Notes under the pieces: generated by a model
What the model was told of the DNA's origin: nothing
The model's database searches: none
The model's input: only the letters and a program-made list of their open reading frames with translations
NCBI GenBank assembly: GCA_001898225.1
Contig: MKTJ01000036.1
Span: 62,001-126,000 of the forward strand
From: Chloroflexi bacterium 54-19
GTDB taxonomy: Bacteria > Chloroflexota > Chloroflexia > Chloroheliales > Chloroheliaceae
DNA: 64,000 nucleotides
Reading direction: 5' to 3'
Translations under genes and position numbers: made by a program
Shown: in pieces, positions 53,404-61,714 of the stretch
How the letters are laid out: the number at the start of each line of letters is the position of its first letter
Numbering within the stretch: position 1 is the first letter of the stretch

Positions 53404-53804
53404 TATTCTCGTGAAAGTATTAGAAGAGTCCAGAAATCTTTACGACTTTTATAATAGCTTATATCCAACCGGCAAGCAAATCCAGGTGGCGTTGAACGAG
53501 AGGAAAGCAAAGTGTTTAGTTTTTTGTGTTTAGTAGTTAGAAAAGAAGAAATCAACAGGTAAATGTCGTTCCGTGCTGGTCAATAAAACCTGGCCCTTGG
53601 GCTCTTTGGACATGGGTAACGGTGGCGAATAACCAGGTCTTAAAGAAAGTCGCAAAAGTTACGAACTTTGTATTCCCTCTCTTACTGATAAATGAAAACT
53701 AAAATCTCGTTTACCGTTGTTTCGTTCCACGACTGAATGCTATACTCTATTTCAGGTTAAACTCACTTTCACTTTCAAATTTTGAAAATAAACCGGCATA
53801 AAAG
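53404..53804. promoter_or_regulatory. Divergent intergenic region, 401 bases
   Basis: This AT-rich gap lies between the HTH operon (minus) and comEC (plus). GCTATACTCT near 53740-53750 could hold a -10 box for comEC, without a clear -35. I see no RNA gene and no convincing small gene. Confidence 0.4.
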
Positions 53805-55415
53805 ATGGCACCGATTCTGGTCATAATTTGCGCCTGGCTGACCGGCATTTTCCTGCAAGGCTGGCTGAATTTCCCGGTTGAAACCCTTTATTACACCGCC
53901 GGGGTTAGTGGACTGCTGGCCGGGGGAGGCTGGCTTTATTCTCGCTGGAAAAGTCTTCAAACTACCGGATTAAACCTTTCACTGGTGGGTCTGATCATGT
54001 TGGCGGTTTGCCTGGGTGGTCTGAGATTGTCCTGGGCAGCGCCTTCCACCGGGCCAGACGGATTGCTTTTTTACCAGGGTCAGCCCGGTATAACTCTGAA
54101 GGGCGTCGTTTCGGCGGAACCCTTTTATACCGGGCGTAGCGGAAGTTTTCGGCTCGAAGCCAGGGAAATTCAGGTCACCGGGAGTGATAAACCGCTACAG
54201 GTAAATGGACAGGTATATGTCCGTACTTCTGCCAGCGTTCCGGTTGTGCAGGGCGACCTGTTACAACTGACCGGGACCCTAACCCAACCTCAGGAATTTT
54301 CAGGCGACGATTTCCCCTACCGCGACTGGCTCAAACGCCAGGGGATATACACTACCCTCGATTTTCCAAGGACTGAAAAACTGGCGACCGGGCAGGATTT
54401 CTTCCTGGGCCGCTGGTTCTACCAGCTAAACGCCCTGACCCGCCAGACTGTAAATCAATACGTTCCGGGGGACGAAGGCGGCCTTCTATCCGGTCTGCTG
54501 CTCGGCTACAAGAACGATTTGCCGGCTGACCTGCGCCAGGACTTTACGACGGTTGGCCTGGCCCACATCATCGTGGTATCGGGCAGCAATATCGCTATTG
54601 GGATTTTGCTGGTGAACCTGGGCCTGGGCCGTTTCTTCCAGCGCCGGACGGTTATTTTTCTATCCCTGGGAATCCTAATCTTTTATGTGCTGCTGGTGGG
54701 GGCTAACCCGGCAGTCCTCCGGGCTGGGATAATGGGTGCAATGGCCCAGGTCGGTCTGCTAGTAGGTCGAGAATATAGCGGCCTGATTGGGCTTGCCACC
54801 AGTGCCTTTATGCTGACCCTCTGGCAACCCGACATTTTGATGGATATTGGTTTCCAGCTTTCGTTTATGGCAACCCTTGGGCTGCTGCTTCTTATTCCCC
54901 GCTGGCGGTTTGACCATAAATCCTGGTGGTTCTTTTTGAAGGAAGCCCTTGGTACGACCCTGGCCGCCGAAGCAATGATTTTGCCCCTGGTGATTTATTA
55001 TTTTCACCAGGTTTCGCTGGTATCCCTGATTACCAATTTGCTGGTCTTGCCGGTAATCCCGGTCATAATGGCGCTGGGCGGCCTGACCGTTGTCTTAGGT
55101 ATGCTGCCCTGGTTAGGCTGGCTGGCCCAGGGTGTGGGTGGATGGTGCTGGCTTTTCCTGGCCTATATAATAAGTGTGGTGAAAATATTCGCCGGGCTAC
55201 CCTTTGTTACCCTCGAAATCCCACTGTTTCACCCGGTCTGGATATTTATTTATTATTTGGTCCTGGGTGGACTTTTCTGGTGGTTCAGGCTGGAAGATAC
55301 AAACCCGGTCAAAAAACGTCTATGGCAAATTGCCGGAAACGGTTTAGCCCTGGGAAGCGCTTTTTGTGGAGCGGTCGCGGTTTGGGCGGTGGTAATATCT
55401 CTCTGGCTGGCCTGA
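53805..55415 (+). CDS. comEC: ComEC/Rec2-like DNA-uptake channel protein lacking the MBL domain
   Basis: This 536-residue inner-membrane protein has N-terminal helices, an OB-like extracytoplasmic part (LKGVVSAEPFYTGRSGSFRLEARE) and the competence domain with VGLAHIIVVSGSNIAIG and many helices. ComEC forms the channel for transforming DNA. Family members are often above 700 residues because of a C-terminal beta-lactamase-like nuclease domain; that domain is absent here and the frame ends naturally. The ribosome site is weak. It may depend on a separate nuclease. No other com genes are in the window. Confidence 0.87.
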   Translation: MAPILVIICAWLTGIFLQGWLNFPVETLYYTAGVSGLLAGGGWLYSRWKSLQTTGLNLSLVGLIMLAVCLGGLRLSWAAPSTGPDGLLFYQGQPGITLKGVVSAEPFYTGRSGSFRLEAREIQVTGSDKPLQVNGQVYVRTSASVPVVQGDLLQLTGTLTQPQEFSGDDFPYRDWLKRQGIYTTLDFPRTEKLATGQDFFLGRWFYQLNALTRQTVNQYVPGDEGGLLSGLLLGYKNDLPADLRQDFTTVGLAHIIVVSGSNIAIGILLVNLGLGRFFQRRTVIFLSLGILIFYVLLVGANPAVLRAGIMGAMAQVGLLVGREYSGLIGLATSAFMLTLWQPDILMDIGFQLSFMATLGLLLLIPRWRFDHKSWWFFLKEALGTTLAAEAMILPLVIYYFHQVSLVSLITNLLVLPVIPVIMALGGLTVVLGMLPWLGWLAQGVGGWCWLFLAYIISVVKIFAGLPFVTLEIPLFHPVWIFIYYLVLGGLFWWFRLEDTNPVKKRLWQIAGNGLALGSAFCGAVAVWAVVISLWLA

Positions 55416-55448
55416 CCGACCTTGAAATTTATCGGAACCAGGATTTGT

Positions 55449-55462
55449 GGCTTAATTAAGCC
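55449..55462. repeat. Perfect 14-bp palindrome upstream of the signal peptidase gene
   Basis: GGCTTAATTAAGCC reads the same on both strands. It lies 34 bases after the comEC stop and 60 before the lepB start, so it may be an operator or a weak terminator stem. Confidence 0.4.
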
Positions 55463-55522
55463 TGAAACTCGGTGTACCTTAACTATAAATTACCGTATCT
55501 TATTTTAGAGGTAATTTTTAAA

Positions 55523-56119
55523 ATGAGTGATAAACTCTCCCGGTCAGACAATGAAAGTCAGCCCGAAAACCAACCTTCCCGGAACCAGCCAGAAACCGAA
55601 CGGCCCTTTCCGCCCCGGCGAAACTGGCTCAGGTTTATCTTTCGCTACGCCGCCATCTATGTCGCAATAATTCTCCTTTTCAGGTTTGTTATACCTTCGT
55701 ATATGGTGGAAGGGTCGAGCATGGAGCCAACCTACCAGACCGAAGGAGACCGGGTGCTGACGGATAGAATCATTTTCAAGCTGCTGGAAGGACCGCAACG
55801 GGGCGAAATCGTTATCCTGGATAAATCGGTCACGCAGGGTTATAGTTCAAACGACGATTCACTTATTAAGCGGGTAATCGGGCTACCGGGCGAGAATATC
55901 GAAATCCGCCAGGGAACAGTCTATATCAACGGGGAACCGATGGCCGAACCATATGTCCAGAACCACGCCGATTACAACTACCCGGCGACCACTCTGCCCG
56001 CCGGTTGCTACTTCGTCCTGGGCGATAACCGGCCAATTAGCCTGGACTCGCATTACTTCGGGTGCGTCAACAAAGATAAAATCCTGGCGAAAGTCTTGCT
56101 TAAATTTCCACATCTTTAA
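55523..56119 (+). CDS. lepB: Signal peptidase I
   Basis: This 198-residue protease removes signal peptides from exported proteins. It has a short charged N-terminus, one membrane anchor (about 35-55), the catalytic Ser66 in GSSMEPT and the general-base Lys116 in LIKRVIGLPGE, plus GDNRPISLDSHYFG near the C-terminus. I start it at ATG 55523 after AGAGGT; the frame continues upstream to 55472. Single-anchor forms are typical outside Gram-negative bacteria. Confidence 0.95.
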   Translation: MSDKLSRSDNESQPENQPSRNQPETERPFPPRRNWLRFIFRYAAIYVAIILLFRFVIPSYMVEGSSMEPTYQTEGDRVLTDRIIFKLLEGPQRGEIVILDKSVTQGYSSNDDSLIKRVIGLPGENIEIRQGTVYINGEPMAEPYVQNHADYNYPATTLPAGCYFVLGDNRPISLDSHYFGCVNKDKILAKVLLKFPHL

Positions 56120-56282
56120 CAAACATCGCCGGAAAGTCAAAAAACCGCAAGAGCCATAAAGGAAGCGATACCCTTAAATAGCCTAAAAGGGATATTGTGC
56201 GGGCGGTTGACACCATTAATAATACCTCTATCTTTATCACAATTGGGCAGGCTAAGAAGCCTTTTATAAGGGGTAAAAATCA

Positions 56283-56930
56283 ATGAGCAATCCGGTTTCC
56301 GGCAATTCCCAGAACATCCCAGCCAGTAATCTATTTAGCTACAAAAGGACCTGGGCCAGCGGTTTCAGGCGTTTGCAAATGGCCCTGGGCTGGTGGGGAG
56401 TGCTTCTACTGGTCGGGGGATGGCTGCATAACACTTATAGCTCGGCCTGGGGCCAGCCTTTAACTTTGGTGTTGTGGCTTTCGATTACAATACTGGGCTT
56501 CGGGGGGAATTTTTTATTGGCTCCCGCCCTGGTTAGCTCTGGAATGGGGTTTTTGTGGGGTAGTGTTATTCTGCTGGGTCTTGTAATAACCTTGATTGTT
56601 TTTTATCCGTTAGGGAACGGACCCTGGCCGGCCCTCTCGGTAACCTGGCACCTGGTTTTCGCACTGGGTTATAGCTTGAACGGCTATTTCTCGGACCGGA
56701 GGCTCTGGAGGCTGAGCGCCTGGGAAGTATTTATGGCGCTGGTGATGGTTTACGTGGCTTACAACCCGCCTCCCAACCCCAATAATCCGCTAAGTAGTGG
56801 GGCAAATCCACTCAGAATAGGTGATTTCACCTTTTACTCCAACCAGGGTCTTTTGCTGGGCCTGACGAGCGGGATTCCGCTCATCATCGCGGCCCTGCCT
56901 TTCTGGCACGAGCGGTACAGCCGGGGTTAG
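56283..56930 (+). CDS. Membrane protein of unknown function, about six helices
   Basis: This 215-residue protein has a polar N-terminus (about 35 residues) and then hydrophobic segments separated by short loops, about six helices. A conserved-looking loop GYFSDRRLWRLSAWEVF is seen in the middle. No family is recognised. GGGGTAAAAATCA precedes the ATG. It overlaps no other gene and converges with a HAD hydrolase gene after three bases. Confidence 0.75.
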   Translation: MSNPVSGNSQNIPASNLFSYKRTWASGFRRLQMALGWWGVLLLVGGWLHNTYSSAWGQPLTLVLWLSITILGFGGNFLLAPALVSSGMGFLWGSVILLGLVITLIVFYPLGNGPWPALSVTWHLVFALGYSLNGYFSDRRLWRLSAWEVFMALVMVYVAYNPPPNPNNPLSSGANPLRIGDFTFYSNQGLLLGLTSGIPLIIAALPFWHERYSRG

Positions 56931-56933
56931 GGG

Positions 56934-57647
56934 TTAAGCCGCCGATATTTGAGGGGCTTTATCCGGTAAAAATTTCAGGAGATCGGTGACGCGGTCAAGC
57001 CAGATGTCGTAGGGATAAACTTTCTGGGGAAAGCGGAAGGCGTGTCCGCGCTCCTGGGCCACCAGGGCCACCCGGCACCCTGCCTCGCGGGCCCCGTCAA
57101 GCTCACCATCCCCACCGTCCCCGGTAAACAAACAATCCTCGGTCGTCAGGCCAAGGCGTTTGGCGGCTAACTGGTAGATGGCCTTTTCCGGTTTGACCAG
57201 ACCGACCTGGCAACTCAGCACCAGTTCATCCATCAAGTCAGGCAGACCCATCCGTTCAACGACTGCCGGGGTCAGGTAATTGCAGTTTGAAACGAGGCAG
57301 ATTTTGTAGCCCCGTTTCCGCAAAGCCTTCAACATTTCCGGTACGCCATCGTAAAAATGGACCTGTCCGCTCAGGTTTTCGGCTTCGAAGTGAGCCATGG
57401 CAGGGGCGACTTCAGTCGGGCCACCCAGTTCGGCCAGCACTTTCAAAGCGCGTTCTTCGCCCGATTTCAGGTTTCCGCGCAGGGCGTCAGGGGCATAACT
57501 TACCCATTTTTTCCAGATTTCCTCGGCGGGCCTCCCGACCCGGCGTGCTATCGGCTCGTATTCTTCGCGTTTGTAACGCGGGACGTTATAGATGAGGGTT
57601 CCCCACAAATCAAATAAAATACCTTTGGGGTTGATGTCAGAATTCAA
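56934..57647 (-). CDS. HAD-family hydrolase (phosphatase-like)
   Basis: This 237-residue protein has the HAD motifs in order: LFDLWGTLI (nucleophile Asp, with Trp-Gly in place of Asp-Gly), LVSNCNY (motif II), KPEKAIYQLA (Lys) and TGDGGDGELDGAREAG (acidic motif). The cap is the helical subclass I type. It should hydrolyse a small phosphate ester or related substrate. The second acidic residue of motif I, which helps phosphatases, is replaced, so another activity such as dehalogenation cannot be excluded. The start appears to be TTG 57647 after GGTAAAGG. Confidence 0.85.
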   Translation of the reverse strand: MNSDINPKGILFDLWGTLIYNVPRYKREEYEPIARRVGRPAEEIWKKWVSYAPDALRGNLKSGEERALKVLAELGGPTEVAPAMAHFEAENLSGQVHFYDGVPEMLKALRKRGYKICLVSNCNYLTPAVVERMGLPDLMDELVLSCQVGLVKPEKAIYQLAAKRLGLTTEDCLFTGDGGDGELDGAREAGCRVALVAQERGHAFRFPQKVYPYDIWLDRVTDLLKFLPDKAPQISAA

Positions 57648-57788
57648 AGTTGTTTTACCTTTACCAGGGCTGGCTCCCTTATTGACGCCTATTGGATTCG
57701 GCTATATAATACAACCGGCTAAGCGTTATGCTATTATCTCTTAAATTATAATGTTACAATTTTAACAGAAAGCGAGGATAAACAAAAT

Positions 57789-58487
57789 ATGAGTGACCAC
57801 TTGACCCAAACGGAATCAAATCAAGATGAAAATACGACCAATACAGTCCTGGAAATTACCACCCGGCAACTAGGCAAACTTGAAAACCTGTTGGAATTCG
57901 TCAAGACTATCGGTTCGACGGAACAACTGGCCCTGGCCGGTCTGCTGGCAACCCAGGCCGGTGAAACCATAGCTGTCGCCGATTTAATCCCCAAATTAAG
58001 CGTCCGAACCCGCAGTAACTTACCGCGCCATCTCCGCCAGCTTGAAAAAGCCGGGTTTATCCAAATTAAAGAATGGCAGGCCCCAAAACCGGGCCTGGAG
58101 CCGGAACCCGCCCTGGTAATCTTTAACCCGGACTACGCCCGCCAGGCCCAGAGCATGATTTCGGCCCTGCGCCAGGTAATTACCCTGGAAACCGAGGAAG
58201 CCAGGCCGCTGGTAATGGACGAACGGGCCGCGACTATTAAGCGCTTTATGAGGGACGGCAAACTGGTTGGGATGCCCGTCCAGGTCAAGCGGCAGCAATA
58301 TATTCTCGAAGAGGTCGCAAAGACTTTTGAAACGGGAATTCGCTATGCCGAACGAGAAGTTGATGCTATACTTAAGCCAATTTATGAAGACCATTGTACC
58401 CTGCGTCGTAGCCTGGTAGATTTCAAATACCTGCGCCGGGAAAATGGAGTTTATTGGAAAGAAAACCCGGTATTAGCCCCGGCTTAA
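57789..58487 (+). CDS. Winged-helix regulator with DUF2087 domain
   Basis: This 232-residue protein has an N-terminal ArsR/MarR-like winged-helix region (about 45-105, including VRTRSNLPRHLRQLEKAGFIQI) and a C-terminal DUF2087 domain (about 155-228: KRFMRDGKLVGMPVQVKRQ, LEEVAKTFETGIRYAEREVD). It is probably a transcription factor; DUF2087 is a small domain found in many such proteins. GCGAGGA precedes the ATG. An MFS transporter gene follows 15 bases later. Confidence 0.88.
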   Translation: MSDHLTQTESNQDENTTNTVLEITTRQLGKLENLLEFVKTIGSTEQLALAGLLATQAGETIAVADLIPKLSVRTRSNLPRHLRQLEKAGFIQIKEWQAPKPGLEPEPALVIFNPDYARQAQSMISALRQVITLETEEARPLVMDERAATIKRFMRDGKLVGMPVQVKRQQYILEEVAKTFETGIRYAEREVDAILKPIYEDHCTLRRSLVDFKYLRRENGVYWKENPVLAPA

Positions 58488-58502
58488 CATCTAAAATCAA
58501 CT

Positions 58503-59801
58503 TTGCTCAAAATATTTAACCCCCAGGCTTTCGAAGCCCTCGGTGTGCGTGATTACCGGCTTTACTGGACCGGCAACACGCTTTCCAAACTCGGCACCGA
58601 AATGCAACAGGTCGCGCTGGCCTGGCAAATCTATCTTCTTACCGGCCAGCCCCTTAGCCTGGGCATTATCGGGATTGTCCGGGCCGGACCGGCCATTCTT
58701 TTCTCGATTTTCGGCGGCGCGCTGGCCGATATTATGAGCCGCCGGAAACTCCTGCTTATCACCCAAACCACCCTGCTGACTCTCTCGACAATAATGGCCG
58801 TGACCACCGCGACCGGTTTTGCCACGGTTGGCTTTATGTACCTGCTGGTCTTTCTTTCATCGACCGCCGCCAGCGCCGATGGCCCTGCCCATGCGGCGGT
58901 CATTCCGTCGCTGGTCCCCCGCCATTTAATGACCAATGCCATAACCATTAACAACCTGGCTTATAGCGTGGCGGGAATTCTCGGCCCGGCCCTGGGCGGT
59001 TTGATTATCGGCTGGTTTGGGGCCAGCGCAGCCTTTGGCTTTGACGCTGTTTCCTTCCTGGCGGTTATCATCGCCCTTTTACTGGTTAAAGCGCCCCTTT
59101 TACCAGGGGAAGTTCCACCTGAACAACGCGGTATTAAGGGCAATTTGAAGCGTATAGGCGAAGGCTTCCAGTTCCTGGGCCGGACCCGCATGATATTGGC
59201 CCTTTCACTGCTCGACTTTTTCGCCACCCTTTTTGGCGCGGCCATGACCCTCTTACCGGTCTTTGCCAAAGATATTTTGCACGTCGGCGCGGAAGGGTTG
59301 GGCGTGCTGGCAGCAGCCCCGGCCATTGGTGCTATCATAGGCGCTTCCGGCCTGACTTTATTCCGGCGGCCAAAATTTCCGGGCCGGGTCGTCCTGGCGG
59401 CAATTACCATTTATGCCCTGTGTGTCTTTGCCTTTGGGATTTCAACCCTTTTCTGGGTTTCCTGGCTGGCCCTGGTCGGGACCGGGTTTGCCGATACCAT
59501 CAGCATGACCATGCGCCAGAGTATCCGCCAATTACTTACCCCAGAAGAATTCCGGGGCCGGATTTCCGGGGTCAATTACCTTTTCGCGGTTTCGGGGACG
59601 CAACTGGGAGAATTTGAGTCGGGCGTGCTTGCGCAAGTTATCGGCACCCAACCGGCGGTTGCCCTGGGTGGGTTGGCCTGCCTGGTAACGGTGGGTTTGA
59701 TAAGCTGGCGTAACAAGGGAATTCGCTACTTTGAGGAAAGTCATGCTGTAGACGCCATACCAGCCCCGGTCAAAACGGTCGAGAGTAAACAGCCGGGGTA
59801 A
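58503..59801 (+). CDS. MFS transporter (EntS-like group)
   Basis: This 432-residue inner-membrane protein has about 12 helices and the group signature FEALGVRDYRLYWTGNTLSKLGTEM with the loop GGALADIMSRRKLLL. Related proteins export siderophores or drugs. The start is TTG 58503, 15 bases after the regulator stop, without a clear ribosome site, which suggests co-transcription and coupling. It ends 6 bases from a converging XRE-cupin gene. Confidence 0.9.
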   Translation: MLKIFNPQAFEALGVRDYRLYWTGNTLSKLGTEMQQVALAWQIYLLTGQPLSLGIIGIVRAGPAILFSIFGGALADIMSRRKLLLITQTTLLTLSTIMAVTTATGFATVGFMYLLVFLSSTAASADGPAHAAVIPSLVPRHLMTNAITINNLAYSVAGILGPALGGLIIGWFGASAAFGFDAVSFLAVIIALLLVKAPLLPGEVPPEQRGIKGNLKRIGEGFQFLGRTRMILALSLLDFFATLFGAAMTLLPVFAKDILHVGAEGLGVLAAAPAIGAIIGASGLTLFRRPKFPGRVVLAAITIYALCVFAFGISTLFWVSWLALVGTGFADTISMTMRQSIRQLLTPEEFRGRISGVNYLFAVSGTQLGEFESGVLAQVIGTQPAVALGGLACLVTVGLISWRNKGIRYFEESHAVDAIPAPVKTVESKQPG

Positions 59802-59806
59802 ATTAA

Positions 59807-60403
59807 CTAACGGACAGTCTGGACCTGGGTCGTATCAATAATGAGGATATAGCGGCAGGGGATTTGGCCGGGGTTATGGAAGCGGTGACCCATGTCAGCC
59901 GGGAAATAAATGGTGTCGCCGGTATTTAACTCGACCGGCTCTGTATTCTCACCCAGGTAGCAAGCCAGTTTTCCTTCAACGACTGTTATATGCTCGACCG
60001 TACCGCGCTGGTGAGCCGGAAACTGGCCGGTGGTCTGCCCGGCGGGAATAATATATTCGACTACCTCGATGCCTCGCCCCAGCAAAACCCCACTTAGTAA
60101 GCGACGCTCCAATCCCGAATGAGGGTCAACCATAAGCTGCTGTTCGTCTCGCCTTAATACCTGCAAGGCCCGGTGGCGAGTGGTATCAGCCTCGCCCAGG
60201 AGTTCGGAAATACTACAATCGAGCCCTTCCGCAATCTGGCTGACAATTGCGATACTGGGATTTTTCAATTCGCGTTCTATATCCGAAATCATAGCCCGGC
60301 TAACCCCGCTGCGCTGGGCCAGTGTTTCAAGCGACAGGTTCAGGGCCTGGCGGCGATTCTTCAAATTTGCCGCTAAAGGTAACTTGCGGGCAGGTATTTC
60401 CAT
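59807..60403 (-). CDS. XRE-family regulator with cupin domain
   Basis: This 198-residue protein has an N-terminal HTH_3 domain (NLKNRRQALNLSLETLAQRSG, SRAMISDIERELKNP) and a C-terminal cupin (YIIPAGQTTGQFPAH, GTVEHITVVEG, GDTIYFPADMGHRFHNPG). Such proteins sense a small molecule through the cupin and control a nearby gene. I start it at ATG 60403 (MEIPARKL); the frame extends upstream to 60505, but that part covers the divergent promoter. It is divergent from an MFS transporter. Confidence 0.93.
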   Translation of the reverse strand: MEIPARKLPLAANLKNRRQALNLSLETLAQRSGVSRAMISDIERELKNPSIAIVSQIAEGLDCSISELLGEADTTRHRALQVLRRDEQQLMVDPHSGLERRLLSGVLLGRGIEVVEYIIPAGQTTGQFPAHQRGTVEHITVVEGKLACYLGENTEPVELNTGDTIYFPADMGHRFHNPGQIPCRYILIIDTTQVQTVR

Positions 60404-60419
60404 TATCGCGGATTTCTTT

Positions 60420-60479
60420 CTTTTATGGTTGACAACCTTAGTGTATCTTCTATAATAGAGCAATATTCTACCATAAAAG
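60420..60479 (+). promoter_or_regulatory. Consensus promoter bracketed by inverted repeats, XRE/MFS gap
   Basis: TTGACA (60429-60434) and TATAAT (60451-60456) are 16 bases apart, a near-consensus promoter for the MFS gene. Perfect 10-bp arms CTTTTATGGT (60420-60429) and ACCATAAAAG (60470-60479) flank it, 50 bases apart centre to centre. The arms are good candidates for XRE operator sites. Confidence 0.8.
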
Positions 60480-60505
60480 ATTTTTAAATCAGGCGGGGAT
60501 GGCAA

Positions 60506-61681
60506 ATGAGACCATTAAAAGTTGTTTTTGTGGCGGTCAGCCTTTTTATTGTAACCCTGGCGGTCAACCTGGAAGTGCCGCTCTACGCCGATTATGCTAA
60601 GGCCGCCGGGTTCGGCAGCGGCCTGACCGCGCTCGCTTTTGCCGCCTATATAGCCGGGTTGGTCCCTGTCCTGATATTGTTAGGTGGCATTTCCGACCGG
60701 GTCGGGCGCAAACCGGTCCTTTTTGCCGGGCTGCTGGCGACCCTCTCCGCCACCATCTTTATTATACTCAGCCCGACTATCTATACTCTTTTTGTGACCC
60801 GGTTGTTACAGGGCATCGGGGTCGGCTTCAGTGTCGGTACGGGGACCGCCTTCCTGGCCGAACTAATCGGTGAACCGGACGGCCCCACCCGCAGTGCCAG
60901 GTTTGCCGCCCTGTCTACCTCGCTCGGTTTTGGTGGGGGAGCTTTGTTTACCACCATCGTCCTGCTCTTTCACCCTACCAATGTCCCTGTTAGCTACCTG
61001 GTCGTGACCGGGTTGTCCGTGGCAGCACTGGTGATGGTCCTGACCTTGCCGAATCACCGCTCGAACCGGACCGCCTCCCTGGTACGCCTGCCCCATTACC
61101 CACCCGGCACCATCTTTATCGGCCTGACCATCGCGGTTGGCTGGGCAGTCTGCGGACTGGTGGCATCAGTGGTGCCGACCCAACTGGCCCATAATGGTCT
61201 GGCCGTCTGGAGCGGTCCGGCCCTGTGCCTGGTCAACTTTACCGGGGCGGCCTTTCAACCACTGGTTAGCCGGATGGACGCCCGCAAAGCTCTCCAGATT
61301 GGTTTTATCCTCCTGCCAGTCGGCTGTGGTCTGCTTGTGTTGGGAGTATGGAGCGGAATTATAGGTCTGGTCTTCCTGGGTGCGGCTGTTTCAGGGGCCA
61401 GTTGTTACGGCTTTACCTACCTGGGCGGTTTGGCCGAGGTAGCCCGGTTGGCCGGGGCGCAACGGGCGCGGGCGGTTTCAGGCTACTTCCTTTTCGCCTA
61501 CCTCGGTTTTGTGGTACCAAGCATCGTTATCGGGTTCCTGGCCGACCTGATTGGCGGCCTGACGGCCCTCCTGTTTTTCTTCGCCCTGGTCACCGTTAGC
61601 ATCCTTGCCCTGGCCTACCACCTGAAACAACAGGGTCATAATTCAAAAATTGAACTGGCTTTTGCTCCTGAACAAAAATAA
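60506..61681 (+). CDS. MFS transporter (12 helices)
   Basis: This 391-residue protein has the MFS plan: N-terminal helix with NLEVPLYADYAKAAG, motif A GGISDRVGRKPVLFAG, RLLQGIGVGFSVGTGTA and a second six-helix half. It belongs to the general drug or metabolite exporter group; the substrate is unknown. GGCGGGGA upstream may serve as ribosome site. Its promoter is shared with the divergent XRE-cupin gene. Confidence 0.91.
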   Translation: MRPLKVVFVAVSLFIVTLAVNLEVPLYADYAKAAGFGSGLTALAFAAYIAGLVPVLILLGGISDRVGRKPVLFAGLLATLSATIFIILSPTIYTLFVTRLLQGIGVGFSVGTGTAFLAELIGEPDGPTRSARFAALSTSLGFGGGALFTTIVLLFHPTNVPVSYLVVTGLSVAALVMVLTLPNHRSNRTASLVRLPHYPPGTIFIGLTIAVGWAVCGLVASVVPTQLAHNGLAVWSGPALCLVNFTGAAFQPLVSRMDARKALQIGFILLPVGCGLLVLGVWSGIIGLVFLGAAVSGASCYGFTYLGGLAEVARLAGAQRARAVSGYFLFAYLGFVVPSIVIGFLADLIGGLTALLFFFALVTVSILALAYHLKQQGHNSKIELAFAPEQK

Positions 61682-61714
61682 AAGGAGCCGCCTCACAGAC
61701 GACTCCAGAAGAAA

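Noticed and set aside
52934..53533. Plus-strand frame of 199 codons
   Set aside because: It is antisense to the excisionase-type HTH gene, which has a clear domain; the plus-strand product is Ser/Arg-rich without motif.
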